Assembly: GCF_004369225.1 (NCBI RefSeq)
Contig: NZ_QFFZ01000022.1
Location: forward strand, 1-56,418
DNA from: Pelotomaculum propionicicum
Lineage (GTDB): Bacteria; Bacillota; Desulfotomaculia; Desulfotomaculales; Pelotomaculaceae
DNA: 56,418 bases
Direction: 5' to 3'
Part shown: in pieces, positions 14,782 through 23,333 of the stretch
Layout: each line of letters opens with the position of its first letter
Numbering within the stretch: the first letter of the stretch is position 1
Position numbers and translations under genes: made by a program
Notes under the pieces: generated by a model
What the model was told of the DNA's origin: nothing
Database searches by the model: none
What the model saw: the letters and a program-made list of their open reading frames with translations, nothing else

Positions 14782-16479
14782 TTATTCCTCTAATTCGCAC
14801 ACGTTGCAGGCGCACTTCTTATCCCTGATGTGCTCCTCGTACTCTTTCCTGAAGTATCTGATAGTGCTCAGAACAGGGTTGGGAGCGGTCTGTCCGAGGC
14901 CGCACAATGCAGTGGCTTTAATCGTGGTAGCCAGCTCGACCAGAAGCTCAATGTCTCCTTCTTTCCCTTTGCCCTTGCTGATGTTGTCTAGAATCTCATA
15001 CATCCGCTTGGTGCCGATCCGGCAGGGGGAACACTTGCCGCAGGACTCGTCCACGACAAAATCAAGGAAGAACTTGGCGATATCCACCATGCAGGAATCT
15101 TCGTCCAGGACGATCATACCGCCTGATCCCATGATTGCGCCCAGCGCTCCAAGGGAGTCATAATCGACCGGGGTGTCGAGGTAATCGGCAGGGATGCAGC
15201 CGCCGGACGGGCCTCCGGTTTGGACAGCCTTGAACGCTTTCTTCCTGGGAATGCCGCCGCCGATTTCAAAGACGATTTCCCTTAAAGTGGTGCCCATCGG
15301 GACTTCGATGATACCGGTATTGTTAATTCTGCCGGCCAGGGCGAATACCTTGGTGCCTTTGCTCTTCTCGGTGCCGATAGCGGCATAAGCAGCTGCGCCT
15401 TTAAGAATAATCTCAGGTATATTAGCCCATGTTTCAACGTTGTTAAGAACAGTCGGCTTACCCCAGACACCAGCGTTCGCCGGGAACGGAGGCCTCGGCC
15501 TCGGCTCGCCGCGCTTGCCTTCAATGGAGGTCAGCAGGGCGGTTTCTTCGCCGCATACAAAAGCACCGGCGCCAATTCTGATTTCGATGTCAAAGTTGAA
15601 GCCGGTCCCTAAAATGTCTTTGCCCAGCAGGCCGTTTTCACGGGCCTTTTGAATGGCATAGTCTAATCTTTCAATGGCCAGCGGGTATTCCGCCCGCACG
15701 TAGACATAGCCCTGTTCCGCGCCGATAGCGCGGCCGCAGATGGCCATACCTTCGATAACACTATGCGGGTCGCCCTCCAGAACCGACCTGTCCATGAACG
15801 CGCCCGGGTCACCTTCGTCGCCGTTGCAGACCACGTATTTGGGTGACCCGCTGGCCGCTGCTGTGAAGCCCCACTTCATGCCGGTGGAGAATCCAGCGCC
15901 GCCACGGCCGCGCAGGCCTGATTTTTTGACTTCTTCAATTATTTCGGCAGGCTGCATCTGGGTGAGAGCTTTACCCAGCGCGGCATAACCGTCATTGGCG
16001 ATATAGTCTTCAATTGAAGTCGGGTCAATGTAGAAGTTGTTGCGGAGCACAATCTTTTTCTGTTTCGCGAACAGGTCTATATCGGTAACTTTAGGAGTCG
16101 GCTCTTTCGCCCCGGGAGCCCTGTACAGCAAGCGCTGTACCAAGTTACCCTTCATGATATGCTCTTCCACAATAGCCTCGGCATCCTTCGGCTTGAGCCT
16201 GCGGTAGAAGGTCGCGTCAGGATATACAATGGCTACCGGACCCATGTCGCAGGGGCCCATGCAGCCGGTAAGAATAATCTGAACCTGTTCCGCGATCCCG
16301 TTTTTGCTCAGGGCTTCCTTCATTGCGTCTACCACTTCTAGGCACTTGGAAGAAATACATCCCGCGCCGCCGCACATCATAACGTGGGCTTTTTCAGTTG
16401 CGGACGGAACTCCCTCGCGAATTTTAAGAGCTGCCCGTCTAGATTCTTTTATCTTTGCCAGTTCGTCCAAAGACTTCAC
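14782..16479 (-). CDS. hydB: Hydrogenase NADH/FMN subunit HydB (NuoF-like), C-terminally short
   Basis: This 565-residue flavin subunit exchanges electrons with NAD(H). It has an N-terminal thioredoxin-like [2Fe-2S] domain (CGGAGC then GCMGPC, within about 35-80), the NADH/FMN core (GLRGRGGAGFSTGMKWGF, NGDEGDPGAFMDR, GAGAFVCGEETAL) and a [4Fe-4S] site ESCGKCSPCRIG. The protein stops at KKCACNVCELEE. Bifurcating HydB proteins usually continue from this point into a two-cluster ferredoxin domain; that domain is absent. The start is GTG at 16479 with GGAGGTG upstream. It lies between hydC and hydA. Confidence 0.95.
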   Translation of the reverse strand: MKSLDELAKIKESRRAALKIREGVPSATEKAHVMMCGGAGCISSKCLEVVDAMKEALSKNGIAEQVQIILTGCMGPCDMGPVAIVYPDATFYRRLKPKDAEAIVEEHIMKGNLVQRLLYRAPGAKEPTPKVTDIDLFAKQKKIVLRNNFYIDPTSIEDYIANDGYAALGKALTQMQPAEIIEEVKKSGLRGRGGAGFSTGMKWGFTAAASGSPKYVVCNGDEGDPGAFMDRSVLEGDPHSVIEGMAICGRAIGAEQGYVYVRAEYPLAIERLDYAIQKARENGLLGKDILGTGFNFDIEIRIGAGAFVCGEETALLTSIEGKRGEPRPRPPFPANAGVWGKPTVLNNVETWANIPEIILKGAAAYAAIGTEKSKGTKVFALAGRINNTGIIEVPMGTTLREIVFEIGGGIPRKKAFKAVQTGGPSGGCIPADYLDTPVDYDSLGALGAIMGSGGMIVLDEDSCMVDIAKFFLDFVVDESCGKCSPCRIGTKRMYEILDNISKGKGKEGDIELLVELATTIKATALCGLGQTAPNPVLSTIRYFRKEYEEHIRDKKCACNVCELEE

Positions 16480-16612
16480 TTAATTACACCTCCGTTTAAA
16501 TCCTCCAGCCATTTCTGAGGATATCCCCTTCTAGAGCCTTTTGAAAGAAATACTTACTAAATTGCCGGCAACTTACTTGGCAATTGGGATATCAGTAGGA
16601 TTTCAATTATCA

Positions 16613-17098
16613 CTATGCGTACTGTTCAAGCACTCCGGGGATAATTTCCGGCTCCAGACGTCCGTGCACGTCTTTGCCGTCAATAATCATTGCCGGAGCG
16701 AGTCCGCATGCTCCAATGCAACGTACCTGTTCAAGAGTGAACCGGCTGTCGGGAGTAGTCTGGCCTGGTTTAATATCCAGTAACTCTCTTAATGTTTTCA
16801 GAACCATTTTTGTCCCTTTAACGTAGCAGGCTGTTCCGGCACAAACACTGATCTTATGCCTGCCCCTGGGAATCAAGGAAAAGAAGGCATAGAAAGTAAT
16901 AACCCCGAATACCTCCTGAAGCGATACCCCCAACCCTTCTGCTATTTGGATCTGAACCCATTTGGGCAGATATCCCACAAGATTCTGGGCCTTTGTTAAA
17001 ACCTGGATCAATCCGCCGGGATTCCCTCTGTACGGATCAATAATCTTATCTAGTTGTTTGGTCAGTTCGTCGTCACAACCACAATTGCACGCTACCAC
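16613..17098 (-). CDS. hydC: Hydrogenase [2Fe-2S] subunit HydC (NuoE-like)
   Basis: This 161-residue thioredoxin-fold [2Fe-2S] protein passes electrons between HydB and HydA. The cluster ligands are in VCAGTACYVKG and RCIGACGLAP. The N-terminus contains an extra CNCGC. I chose GTG at 17098, which has GGGAGGT eight bases upstream; a TTG at 17140 lacks one. It is the first gene of the hydCBA operon. Confidence 0.93.
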   Translation of the reverse strand: MVACNCGCDDELTKQLDKIIDPYRGNPGGLIQVLTKAQNLVGYLPKWVQIQIAEGLGVSLQEVFGVITFYAFFSLIPRGRHKISVCAGTACYVKGTKMVLKTLRELLDIKPGQTTPDSRFTLEQVRCIGACGLAPAMIIDGKDVHGRLEPEIIPGVLEQYA

Positions 17099-17452
17099 AA
17101 GTCTGTACCTCCCTTGCTTAATACCTTTAAAATCTCCCAAAAACCCTACAAAAAAAACCCTTACAAACCTCTACCTGAAAATCAAAGAAGACTTTACCGT
17201 ACTTTTCTAGTTCACCTCCTTATGTCACAATAATAAATCAACATTAAAAGTTAACTTAAAGATTTCTTCATATACAGATTTAATCCTTCTGGTTTTTGAA
17301 AAAATTTAAGCCGCTGAACCAAAATTTTTACATGCACCTTGGCTTATTTTTTTTAGATAATTATCAATCTTTTATAATTAATTACTCTTATTAGTTTGTT
17401 AGTATTTCTGCTTGTCGACAAATTACATCAGATTATTGAAAATTTTGCATTT
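17099..17452. other. AT-rich upstream region of hydCBA
   Basis: About 350 AT-rich bases contain the hydC promoter and leader. A good AAGGAGGTGAAC (minus strand, near 17212) is followed at once by TAG, so no leader peptide is convincing. I see no clear Rex-type dyad. The exact promoter is not assigned. Confidence 0.4.
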
Positions 17453-18748
17453 TTATTTAATAGACTTAAAAGCATTCCAGGCTGCTTTTATTGTTTGTTC
17501 TATTTCATTCTCTCCATGGGCCAGTGAAACGAACAGAGCCTCGAACTGTGACGGCGCGAGGTAGACTCCCTGCTCCAGCATCGACTTAAAAAAGGCGCTA
17601 AAACAGGCTGTGTTGGACGAGCAGGCGGCAGCGTAATCATTTACGCTGCTGCCGGTAAAGAAAACGCACAGCATTGAGCCGACCCGGTTTAAATTTGCCT
17701 CAACCCCGTTGGCCAGCGCGGCTTCCCGCAGTCCTTGCTCAAGGGATGCTGATTTTCGCTCCAGTTCCTCATATATACCAGGCTGCTTCAATATTTCCAG
17801 GGTAGCTATGCCCGCCGTTACCGCCAGCGGGTTGCCCGACAGAGTCCCCGCCTGGTAAACCGCTCCCGCGGGCGCTACGCACTCCATTATTTCGCGTTTG
17901 CCTCCATAGGCGCCCACGGGCAGTCCACCGCCTATTATCTTGCCCAGGCAGGTGAGGTCGGGCGTTACCCCGTATAACTGCTGCGCCCCGCCGTATGAAA
18001 CGCGAAAACCTGTCATCACCTCGTCAAAAATAAGGACACTTCCGTACCTGGCGGTAAGATTTCTCAGCCCCTCCAGAAAGCCGGGCGCCGGGGGAATTAC
18101 TCCCATATTGCCCGCCACCGGTTCAACAATCACCGCCGCAATATCCTCTCCTTCTAATTTGAACACTTCTTCCAGGTTTGCCAGGTCGTTAAAGCCTGTT
18201 ACAATAGTGTTCGCCGCAGATCCGGCGGGAACTCCGGGACTGGTGGGAATGCCCAGAGTCAATGCGCCCGAGCCGGCTTTAATTAATAAAAAGTCTGCAT
18301 GCCCGTGGTAGCACCCCTCAAATTTGACTATCTTGTTTCGGCCGGTATATCCGCGCGCCAGTCTGAGCGCGCTCATAGTGGCTTCAGTACCGGAGCTGAC
18401 CAGGCGGAGCATCTCCACTGACGGAACAGCCTCAGCAACCATGGACGCCAGTTTGGTTTCCATTTCTGTGGGTGCGCCGAAACTGGTCCCCACATCTCTT
18501 AAGCACCTTTCCAGCGCCTCTGCCACGTGCGGGTGCCGGTGGCCCAGGATCAGCGGCCCCCAGGAGCCAACGTAATCAATATATTCGTTGCCGTCTTCGT
18601 CATAAATCTTCGCGCCTGCCCCGCTTTTTATAAAAACAGGGTTTAAACCAACCGACTTAAAAGCCCGCACCGGACTGTTGACGCCGCCAGGTATGAATTT
18701 TTGCGCTTCTTTAAAGAGCTCGACGGACTTACTAAATCCCTTATGCAT
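17453..18748 (-). CDS. hemL: Glutamate-1-semialdehyde 2,1-aminomutase
   Basis: This PLP enzyme makes 5-aminolevulinate from glutamate-1-semialdehyde, the second step of the C5 pathway begun by HemA. It has 431 residues with the family blocks [37 protein letters not shown] and the PLP-lysine context [18 protein letters not shown]. The ATG at 18748 follows AAAGGAG. It is the promoter-distal gene of the heme operon, behind ahbB. Confidence 0.97.
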   Translation of the reverse strand: MHKGFSKSVELFKEAQKFIPGGVNSPVRAFKSVGLNPVFIKSGAGAKIYDEDGNEYIDYVGSWGPLILGHRHPHVAEALERCLRDVGTSFGAPTEMETKLASMVAEAVPSVEMLRLVSSGTEATMSALRLARGYTGRNKIVKFEGCYHGHADFLLIKAGSGALTLGIPTSPGVPAGSAANTIVTGFNDLANLEEVFKLEGEDIAAVIVEPVAGNMGVIPPAPGFLEGLRNLTARYGSVLIFDEVMTGFRVSYGGAQQLYGVTPDLTCLGKIIGGGLPVGAYGGKREIMECVAPAGAVYQAGTLSGNPLAVTAGIATLEILKQPGIYEELERKSASLEQGLREAALANGVEANLNRVGSMLCVFFTGSSVNDYAAACSSNTACFSAFFKSMLEQGVYLAPSQFEALFVSLAHGENEIEQTIKAAWNAFKSIK

Positions 18749-18787
18749 GTGGCAGACAACTCCTTTTATTTAAATAATACCGATTTT

Positions 18788-19255
18788 TTATTCAAAATAA
18801 CGCATACTGCTTTTCTTTAGCTCGGCAGTACTAAAAAGCAGCTTATAATTTTTTTCGCCTGTAGCTTTTGATATCTTTTCAGCTATCCGGACACACTCCT
18901 CCCGGGACAACCCGTGCACCATGGTGAAAAGGTTATAGGGCCAGCCAAGACAGCGCGGGCGCTGGTAGCAGTGAGTTACTTCCTCAAAATCCGCCATCAT
19001 TAATCCTGTTTCCGTTGCTTTTTCATCAGAAACATCCCAAACCACCATGGCGTTGTACAGGTAGCCCAGGTCCTGGTGACGCACTGCCGCCCCAAAGCGT
19101 CTGATTTGCCCTCCTGCAATAAAAGACCTGATCCTCTCTATTAGCCCTTCCTCGGTCATGTTCAGCTTGCCGGCAATCACTTTAAAAGGCCGGCTGACAA
19201 GGGGCAGTCCGTTTTGCAGTTCGCGAATAATTTGCTTGTCCTGTTCGGTAAGCAT
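18788..19255 (-). CDS. ahbB: Siroheme decarboxylase subunit AhbB
   Basis: With AhbA it decarboxylates siroheme to 12,18-didecarboxysiroheme, the first dedicated step of the siroheme-dependent heme pathway. It has 155 residues with an AsnC/Lrp-like fold. The blocks IRRFGAAVRHQDLGYLYNAMVVWDV and VTHCYQRP with WPYNLFTMVHG are typical of the NirD/NirL/Ahb family. The ATG at 19255 has GAGGTG upstream and begins nine bases after the ahbA stop. The A/B naming follows my memory of the VTHCYQRP version as AhbB and could be reversed. Confidence 0.88.
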   Translation of the reverse strand: MLTEQDKQIIRELQNGLPLVSRPFKVIAGKLNMTEEGLIERIRSFIAGGQIRRFGAAVRHQDLGYLYNAMVVWDVSDEKATETGLMMADFEEVTHCYQRPRCLGWPYNLFTMVHGLSREECVRIAEKISKATGEKNYKLLFSTAELKKSSMRYFE

Positions 19256-19264
19256 CGAAACACC

Positions 19265-19720
19265 TCATGCCAGGTCAAAATTTACCTTGATCTTGAATAT
19301 TTTCTCGGCTGGAAGAACTATTATTTCTTGAATCAGGGGGTGTTTGTTTATTTCACTGATAATCTCTTCCAGTTTTTCTTCGGACTCTGCCAATATGGTA
19401 AACCACATGTTATAGTCATGTTCACGCAAATAATTATGTGTCACACCTGAAAAGGAGTTTACCACCGCCGCAACCTGGCTGATGCTGTCACTGTCTGTTT
19501 TGACAGCGCAGAGAGCGCCGCGGTATCCCAGTCTTCTGGAGTCAAATATTCCTCCCAGGCGGCGGATTAACCCGCTGTCAACCATATTTTTGATCCGTGC
19601 TATGACCTCATCTTCTGTTATTTCCAACGCTTCTCCTATTGCCCGGTACGGCTCCGGCACCAGGGGGAAGTCAGCCTGAATTATTTTCAGCAGTTTTCGG
19701 TCAAGACTGTCCAGTTCCAT
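19265..19720 (-). CDS. ahbA: Siroheme decarboxylase subunit AhbA
   Basis: This is the partner of AhbB in siroheme decarboxylation. It has 151 residues with a winged-helix N-terminus (LDRKLLKIIQADFPLV), the block LIRRLGGIFDSRRLGYRG and GVTHNYLREHDYNMWFTI. I chose the ATG at 19720, five bases beyond the ahbD stop, rather than a start 13 codons upstream inside ahbD. The tight spacing implies co-translation with ahbD and ahbB. Despite the regulator-like fold, the operon context supports an enzymatic role. Confidence 0.88.
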   Translation of the reverse strand: MELDSLDRKLLKIIQADFPLVPEPYRAIGEALEITEDEVIARIKNMVDSGLIRRLGGIFDSRRLGYRGALCAVKTDSDSISQVAAVVNSFSGVTHNYLREHDYNMWFTILAESEEKLEEIISEINKHPLIQEIIVLPAEKIFKIKVNFDLA

Positions 19721-19725
19721 AAGAT

Positions 19726-20718
19726 CTAGTAACCCTTTCTTCCATGGTAGAGGCACCACGGTTCTTCAGCCATATAATCACCGTGGTAAAAATACGCGCG
19801 CGCCCGGCAGCCGCCGCAAATTTTTTTAAAATTGCAGGTCCCGCAGCCGCCCTTATACTCCTCTGTACGCAGGGTTTTAAATATTTCAGCGTCCCGCCAT
19901 ATGTCAACAAACGAACTTTCCCGGACGTTGCCGGCGGGTATATTCAGATAAGCGCAGGGCTGGACGATGCCTTTAGGACTGATGATACAATATGATAGGC
20001 CGGCCAGGCAGCCCTTGGAAAACCGTGTTTTGACTCCCAACTGAGCGGCTATGCGCATGAATTGAGGAGCACAGGTAGGTTTTAGCTCAATTTTTGTTTC
20101 AGCTTGCTTTCTCATAATACGCTGGAGCAAATCCTCATATTGCTCCGCTCTCAGGGACTCGGCTTCTATATTTACCGCACGCCCGGCAGGCACCAGGAAA
20201 AAGATATGATGCCCAACCGCCCCTTCTGCCGCCGCAAAATCAGTTAATCTTTCAACCTCCTGCATATTCCAGTCCATCACCGTGGTATGGATTTGAAAAG
20301 GCAGTCCGGCCTCACCGCAGGCGCGCATTCCCTTTACAGCTCCGCTCCAGGCGCCTGGTGCCGCCCTGAATTCGTCGTGTTTGGCCGGGTCAATGCTGTC
20401 CAGGCTGATCCCCATGGCCATGGCTCCTGCCTCTTTTAAGCGCCTGGCTACATCAGGTGTGATCAGAGTGCCGTTAGTCCCGAAGACAGGCCGCAGCCCT
20501 CTGGCCCTGGCGTGTTTTACCAGGGTAAAGATATCTTCACGCATCAGGGGCTCGCCGCCGCTGAAAATCATGATCTTAAAGCCAGCGTCCGCGATTTGAT
20601 CTATCAGTTTCACACCTTCCGCAGTGCTCAGTTCTTCCTCTGCCTTTGCCCCCGCGTCACGGTAGCAGTGTTTGCAGTACATATTGCACGCGTTAGTGGT
20701 ATTCCAGGAAATAATCAC
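19726..20718 (-). CDS. ahbD: Radical SAM heme synthase AhbD
   Basis: AhbD oxidatively decarboxylates the propionates of iron-coproporphyrin III to heme b. It has about 330 residues with the radical-SAM motif ACNMYCKHCYRDAG near the N-terminus and GGEP, plus a SPASM-like C-terminal cluster region (CGTCNFKKICGGCRARAYFY). The start chosen is GTG at 20718 with GGGGTG six bases upstream. The same frame continues upstream to 20775 through the repeat element at 20737-20871 and was rejected. It lies between hemB and ahbA. Confidence 0.9.
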   Translation of the reverse strand: MIISWNTTNACNMYCKHCYRDAGAKAEEELSTAEGVKLIDQIADAGFKIMIFSGGEPLMREDIFTLVKHARARGLRPVFGTNGTLITPDVARRLKEAGAMAMGISLDSIDPAKHDEFRAAPGAWSGAVKGMRACGEAGLPFQIHTTVMDWNMQEVERLTDFAAAEGAVGHHIFFLVPAGRAVNIEAESLRAEQYEDLLQRIMRKQAETKIELKPTCAPQFMRIAAQLGVKTRFSKGCLAGLSYCIISPKGIVQPCAYLNIPAGNVRESSFVDIWRDAEIFKTLRTEEYKGGCGTCNFKKICGGCRARAYFYHGDYMAEEPWCLYHGRKGY

Positions 20719-20736
20719 TTTTATCACCCCTGTATT

Positions 20737-20871
20737 GGAAGTGGGCCGTGGGAAGTGGGATACGGGCATTCCCATCGGTCTTTTTACCCCTGAGACTGTC
20801 TTTCAGTCTCACTTCTTACGTCTCAAATCTCACGTCTCAATTCTCACGTCCCACTTCCCAATTCCCACTTC
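20737..20871. repeat. Inverted-repeat element between hemB and ahbD
   Basis: The left arm (20737-20760, GGAAGTGGG...GAAGTGGGA) matches the complement of the right arm (20849-20871) in 20 of 23 positions. Between them lies an 8-bp hairpin TGAGACTG/CAGTCTCA (20791-20811) and CTCACGTC-type tandem units that continue to 20883. It looks like a small non-autonomous element inserted in the heme operon. Confidence 0.65.
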
Positions 20872-20884
20872 TCAATTCTCACGT

Positions 20885-21856
20885 CTATTTCAGCCACCTG
20901 GCCGCGTCCAGGGCGTGGTAGGTGATGATTATGTCCGCGCCGGCTCGTTTGATGCCGGTCAGAGACTCCATAACGATCCTTTTTTCATCCACCCAGCCAT
21001 TTTGGGCAGCGGCTTTTACCATGCTGTATTCCCCGCTTACATTATAAGCGGCTAACGGGCAGTTAACCTCATCCTTGACCCTTCTGATAATATCCATATA
21101 AGCCAGGGCCGGCTTAACCATAATGATATCGGCGCCTTCGTCTATGTCCAGCCAGACCTCGCGCAGGGCTTCATCCGCATTGGCCGGGTCCATCTGGTAT
21201 GACTTCCTGTCACCGAACTGCGGCGCGGAACCCGCGGCTTCGCGGAAAGGGCCGTAATAAGCGGAAGCGTATTTGGCGGAATAGGACATAATGGGCACGT
21301 TGATAAAGCCGTTCTTGTCCAGCGCGCCGCGTATCGCCCCTACCCTGCCGTCCATCATATCCGACGGGGCGATTATATCCGCGCCGGCAGAAGCGTGGGA
21401 AACAGCGGTCCTGGCCAGTAAATCCAGAGTGGGATCATTTAACACATAACCATCCTCGATCACACCGCAATGACCGTGGCTGGTATATTCGCAAAGGCAA
21501 AGGTCGGTGATTACCAGCAGTTCCGGGTAGGCTCTCTTTACAGCCCGCACGGCCTCCTGGATAATGCCTTTATCATCGTATGCCTCGGAGCCGGTTTCAT
21601 CCTTATAAGCAGGCACGCCAAATGGAAGTATACCGGGTATATTAAGCTTGACCGCCTCTTCCAGGTGCTCCAGAAGTTTGTCTATGGAAAAACAATAAAC
21701 ACCCGGCATTGCTTCCACCGGCCGGGCCAAACCGCTGCCGTGCCCAACAAACACCGGATAGATCAGGTTATCTACCGACAGGCTGGTTTCCCTCACCAAC
21801 CGCCGTATATTTTCATTACTCCTCAGGCGCCTCGGCCGTTGTACTGGAAAAGACAA
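20885..21856 (-). CDS. hemB: Porphobilinogen synthase (5-aminolevulinate dehydratase)
   Basis: The enzyme condenses two 5-aminolevulinates into porphobilinogen. It has 323 residues with the zinc-type cysteine cluster [14 protein letters not shown] and the two lysine contexts [13 protein letters not shown] and [12 protein letters not shown]. The start is TTG at 21856 with GGAGGTG seven bases upstream. It is flanked on both sides by repeat elements, so it may depend on read-through or its own signals within the otherwise compact heme operon. Confidence 0.97.
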   Translation of the reverse strand: MSFPVQRPRRLRSNENIRRLVRETSLSVDNLIYPVFVGHGSGLARPVEAMPGVYCFSIDKLLEHLEEAVKLNIPGILPFGVPAYKDETGSEAYDDKGIIQEAVRAVKRAYPELLVITDLCLCEYTSHGHCGVIEDGYVLNDPTLDLLARTAVSHASAGADIIAPSDMMDGRVGAIRGALDKNGFINVPIMSYSAKYASAYYGPFREAAGSAPQFGDRKSYQMDPANADEALREVWLDIDEGADIIMVKPALAYMDIIRRVKDEVNCPLAAYNVSGEYSMVKAAAQNGWVDEKRIVMESLTGIKRAGADIIITYHALDAARWLK

Positions 21857-21877
21857 GTCTCACACCTCCAAAAAATT

Positions 21878-22080
21878 AAAACAATTTGACAGGATTTACA
21901 GGATTAATAACGATTAACAGGATTTTAATAAATATATAAAAAATCATATATTTGCATAGTGGATTGAACTGTACTTAACCCTAATAACTTTTAAAAAATA
22001 TAAATACTTTAAATAAATTACTTTATTATATTAATCCTGTTAATCCTCTTTAAATCCCGTTAATCATGTCAATTTGTTTT
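21878..22080. repeat. GACAGGATTTA-type terminal inverted repeat element 1
   Basis: The left end (21878-21926) has units of ACAATTTGACAGGATTTACAG. The right end (22031-22080) is the inverted counterpart, ending CATGTCAATTTGTTTT. The roughly 100-base core is AT-rich and non-coding. It separates ahbC from hemB. Related elements are at 32101 and 50203. Confidence 0.75.
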
Positions 22081-22093
22081 CTCTGTTCGTCTT

Positions 22094-23269
22094 CTAGCTC
22101 AAACCAATCTCCTCATCGGTCAGGTAACAAGCGGGGTCTGACTCCCAAAAATCTCCTGTTACCGCTTCCGCTCTGGCCCTGAAATTGCCGTTGCACACTT
22201 CCAGCCACCTGCACGCTGCACACCGGCCTTTTAATAGCGGCTTCCTGTTTTTTAGGCCGGCCAGGACCGGCTGGGAAATATCGGTCCAGATATCACCGAA
22301 TTTTCGCTCCCTGACATTGCCGAAGGTATGGTTCTGGGTGAACTGGTCGGGGTGTACGTTGCCGTACCAGTCTACAGCGCCGATGGCTATCCCGGTGCGG
22401 TTCCCGCCGTTTAGGCTGAGCAGCTTCAAAATATTGTCCGCCAGCGCGGGATTTTCTTTTTTCACTTTCAGGTAGATATAGACACCGTCGGCGTGGTTAT
22501 CCACAGTAAGTATTTCCTTGTTCAGACCCCGCCGGTGAAAATCAAGGGTCCGCTCCACGATCAGGTCCAAAGCTGTCCTCGCTTCACCGCGGGTGATATC
22601 TTCCTCCACCATTTTGCTGCCTCTGCCGGCATAAACCAGGTGGTAAAAACAAACACGCGGAATATTCTCTTTCTCTATCAGGTCAAATATAGCGTTCAGT
22701 TCCCCGTAGTTATGCCTGTTGATGGTAAAGCGCAGGCCTACCCGCTGGTCAATCGCGATGCAGTTTCTGATCCCTGCCAGCGCATTCTCAAAAGCCCCGC
22801 TGCGCCCGCGAAAACGGTCATTATTAGCCCCGATGCCGTCCAGGCTGATCCCGATATAGCCCACTCCTATACTTTTTAAAGATGCGGTAAGCTCAGGAGT
22901 CAGCAGGGTGCCGTTGGTGGAAATGGTCGGCCTGATGCCTTTACTCCGGGCGTAGGACGCGAGTGTCAGCAAGTCTTCTCTCAGGAGCGGTTCACCACCG
23001 GAAAAGAGAAGGACAGGCGTCTTGAATTCCGCCAAGCTGTCAATAAAACGCAGGGCTTCTTCCGTGCTGAGCTCGCCTTCATATTTTTTTGACTCTGAGC
23101 TTGAATAACAGTGGATACATTTGAGGTTGCAGGTGCGGGTGCTGTTCCAAACTACTACCGGGCCTTGGCCCGCGACTGCTCCATGCGCCTGACCCCGCGA
23201 ACCCTGGTTGTAGCGCAGTGAGTCCCCGTAATTTTCGCTGTCACATAAAAGCTTGGTAACACTGATCAA
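22094..23269 (-). CDS. ahbC: Radical SAM 12,18-didecarboxysiroheme deacetylase AhbC
   Basis: AhbC removes the two acetate side chains of didecarboxysiroheme to give iron-coproporphyrin III. It has 391 residues with the radical-SAM motif CNLKCIHCYSSSES preceded by VVVWNSTRTC, then LLFSGGEPLLREDL. A C-terminal SPASM-type region (GRCAACRWLEVCNGNFRARA) and the VHPDQF/GNVRER blocks distinguish AhbC from AhbD. The start is TTG at 23269 with GGGGGTG six bases upstream. It follows cobA/hemD and is separated from hemB by repeat element 1. Confidence 0.9.
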   Translation of the reverse strand: MISVTKLLCDSENYGDSLRYNQGSRGQAHGAVAGQGPVVVWNSTRTCNLKCIHCYSSSESKKYEGELSTEEALRFIDSLAEFKTPVLLFSGGEPLLREDLLTLASYARSKGIRPTISTNGTLLTPELTASLKSIGVGYIGISLDGIGANNDRFRGRSGAFENALAGIRNCIAIDQRVGLRFTINRHNYGELNAIFDLIEKENIPRVCFYHLVYAGRGSKMVEEDITRGEARTALDLIVERTLDFHRRGLNKEILTVDNHADGVYIYLKVKKENPALADNILKLLSLNGGNRTGIAIGAVDWYGNVHPDQFTQNHTFGNVRERKFGDIWTDISQPVLAGLKNRKPLLKGRCAACRWLEVCNGNFRARAEAVTGDFWESDPACYLTDEEIGLS

Positions 23270-23333
23270 TTATAACACCCCCGCAAGATACTTTTGCTGC
23301 CTGACTGTTTGGTGCAGGTGAGACAGTTTCTGA

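Noticed and set aside
20719-20775. ahbD start at 20775
   Set aside because: The extra 19 codons run through the inverted-repeat element and lack a ribosome site; GTG at 20718 has GGGGTG at six bases.
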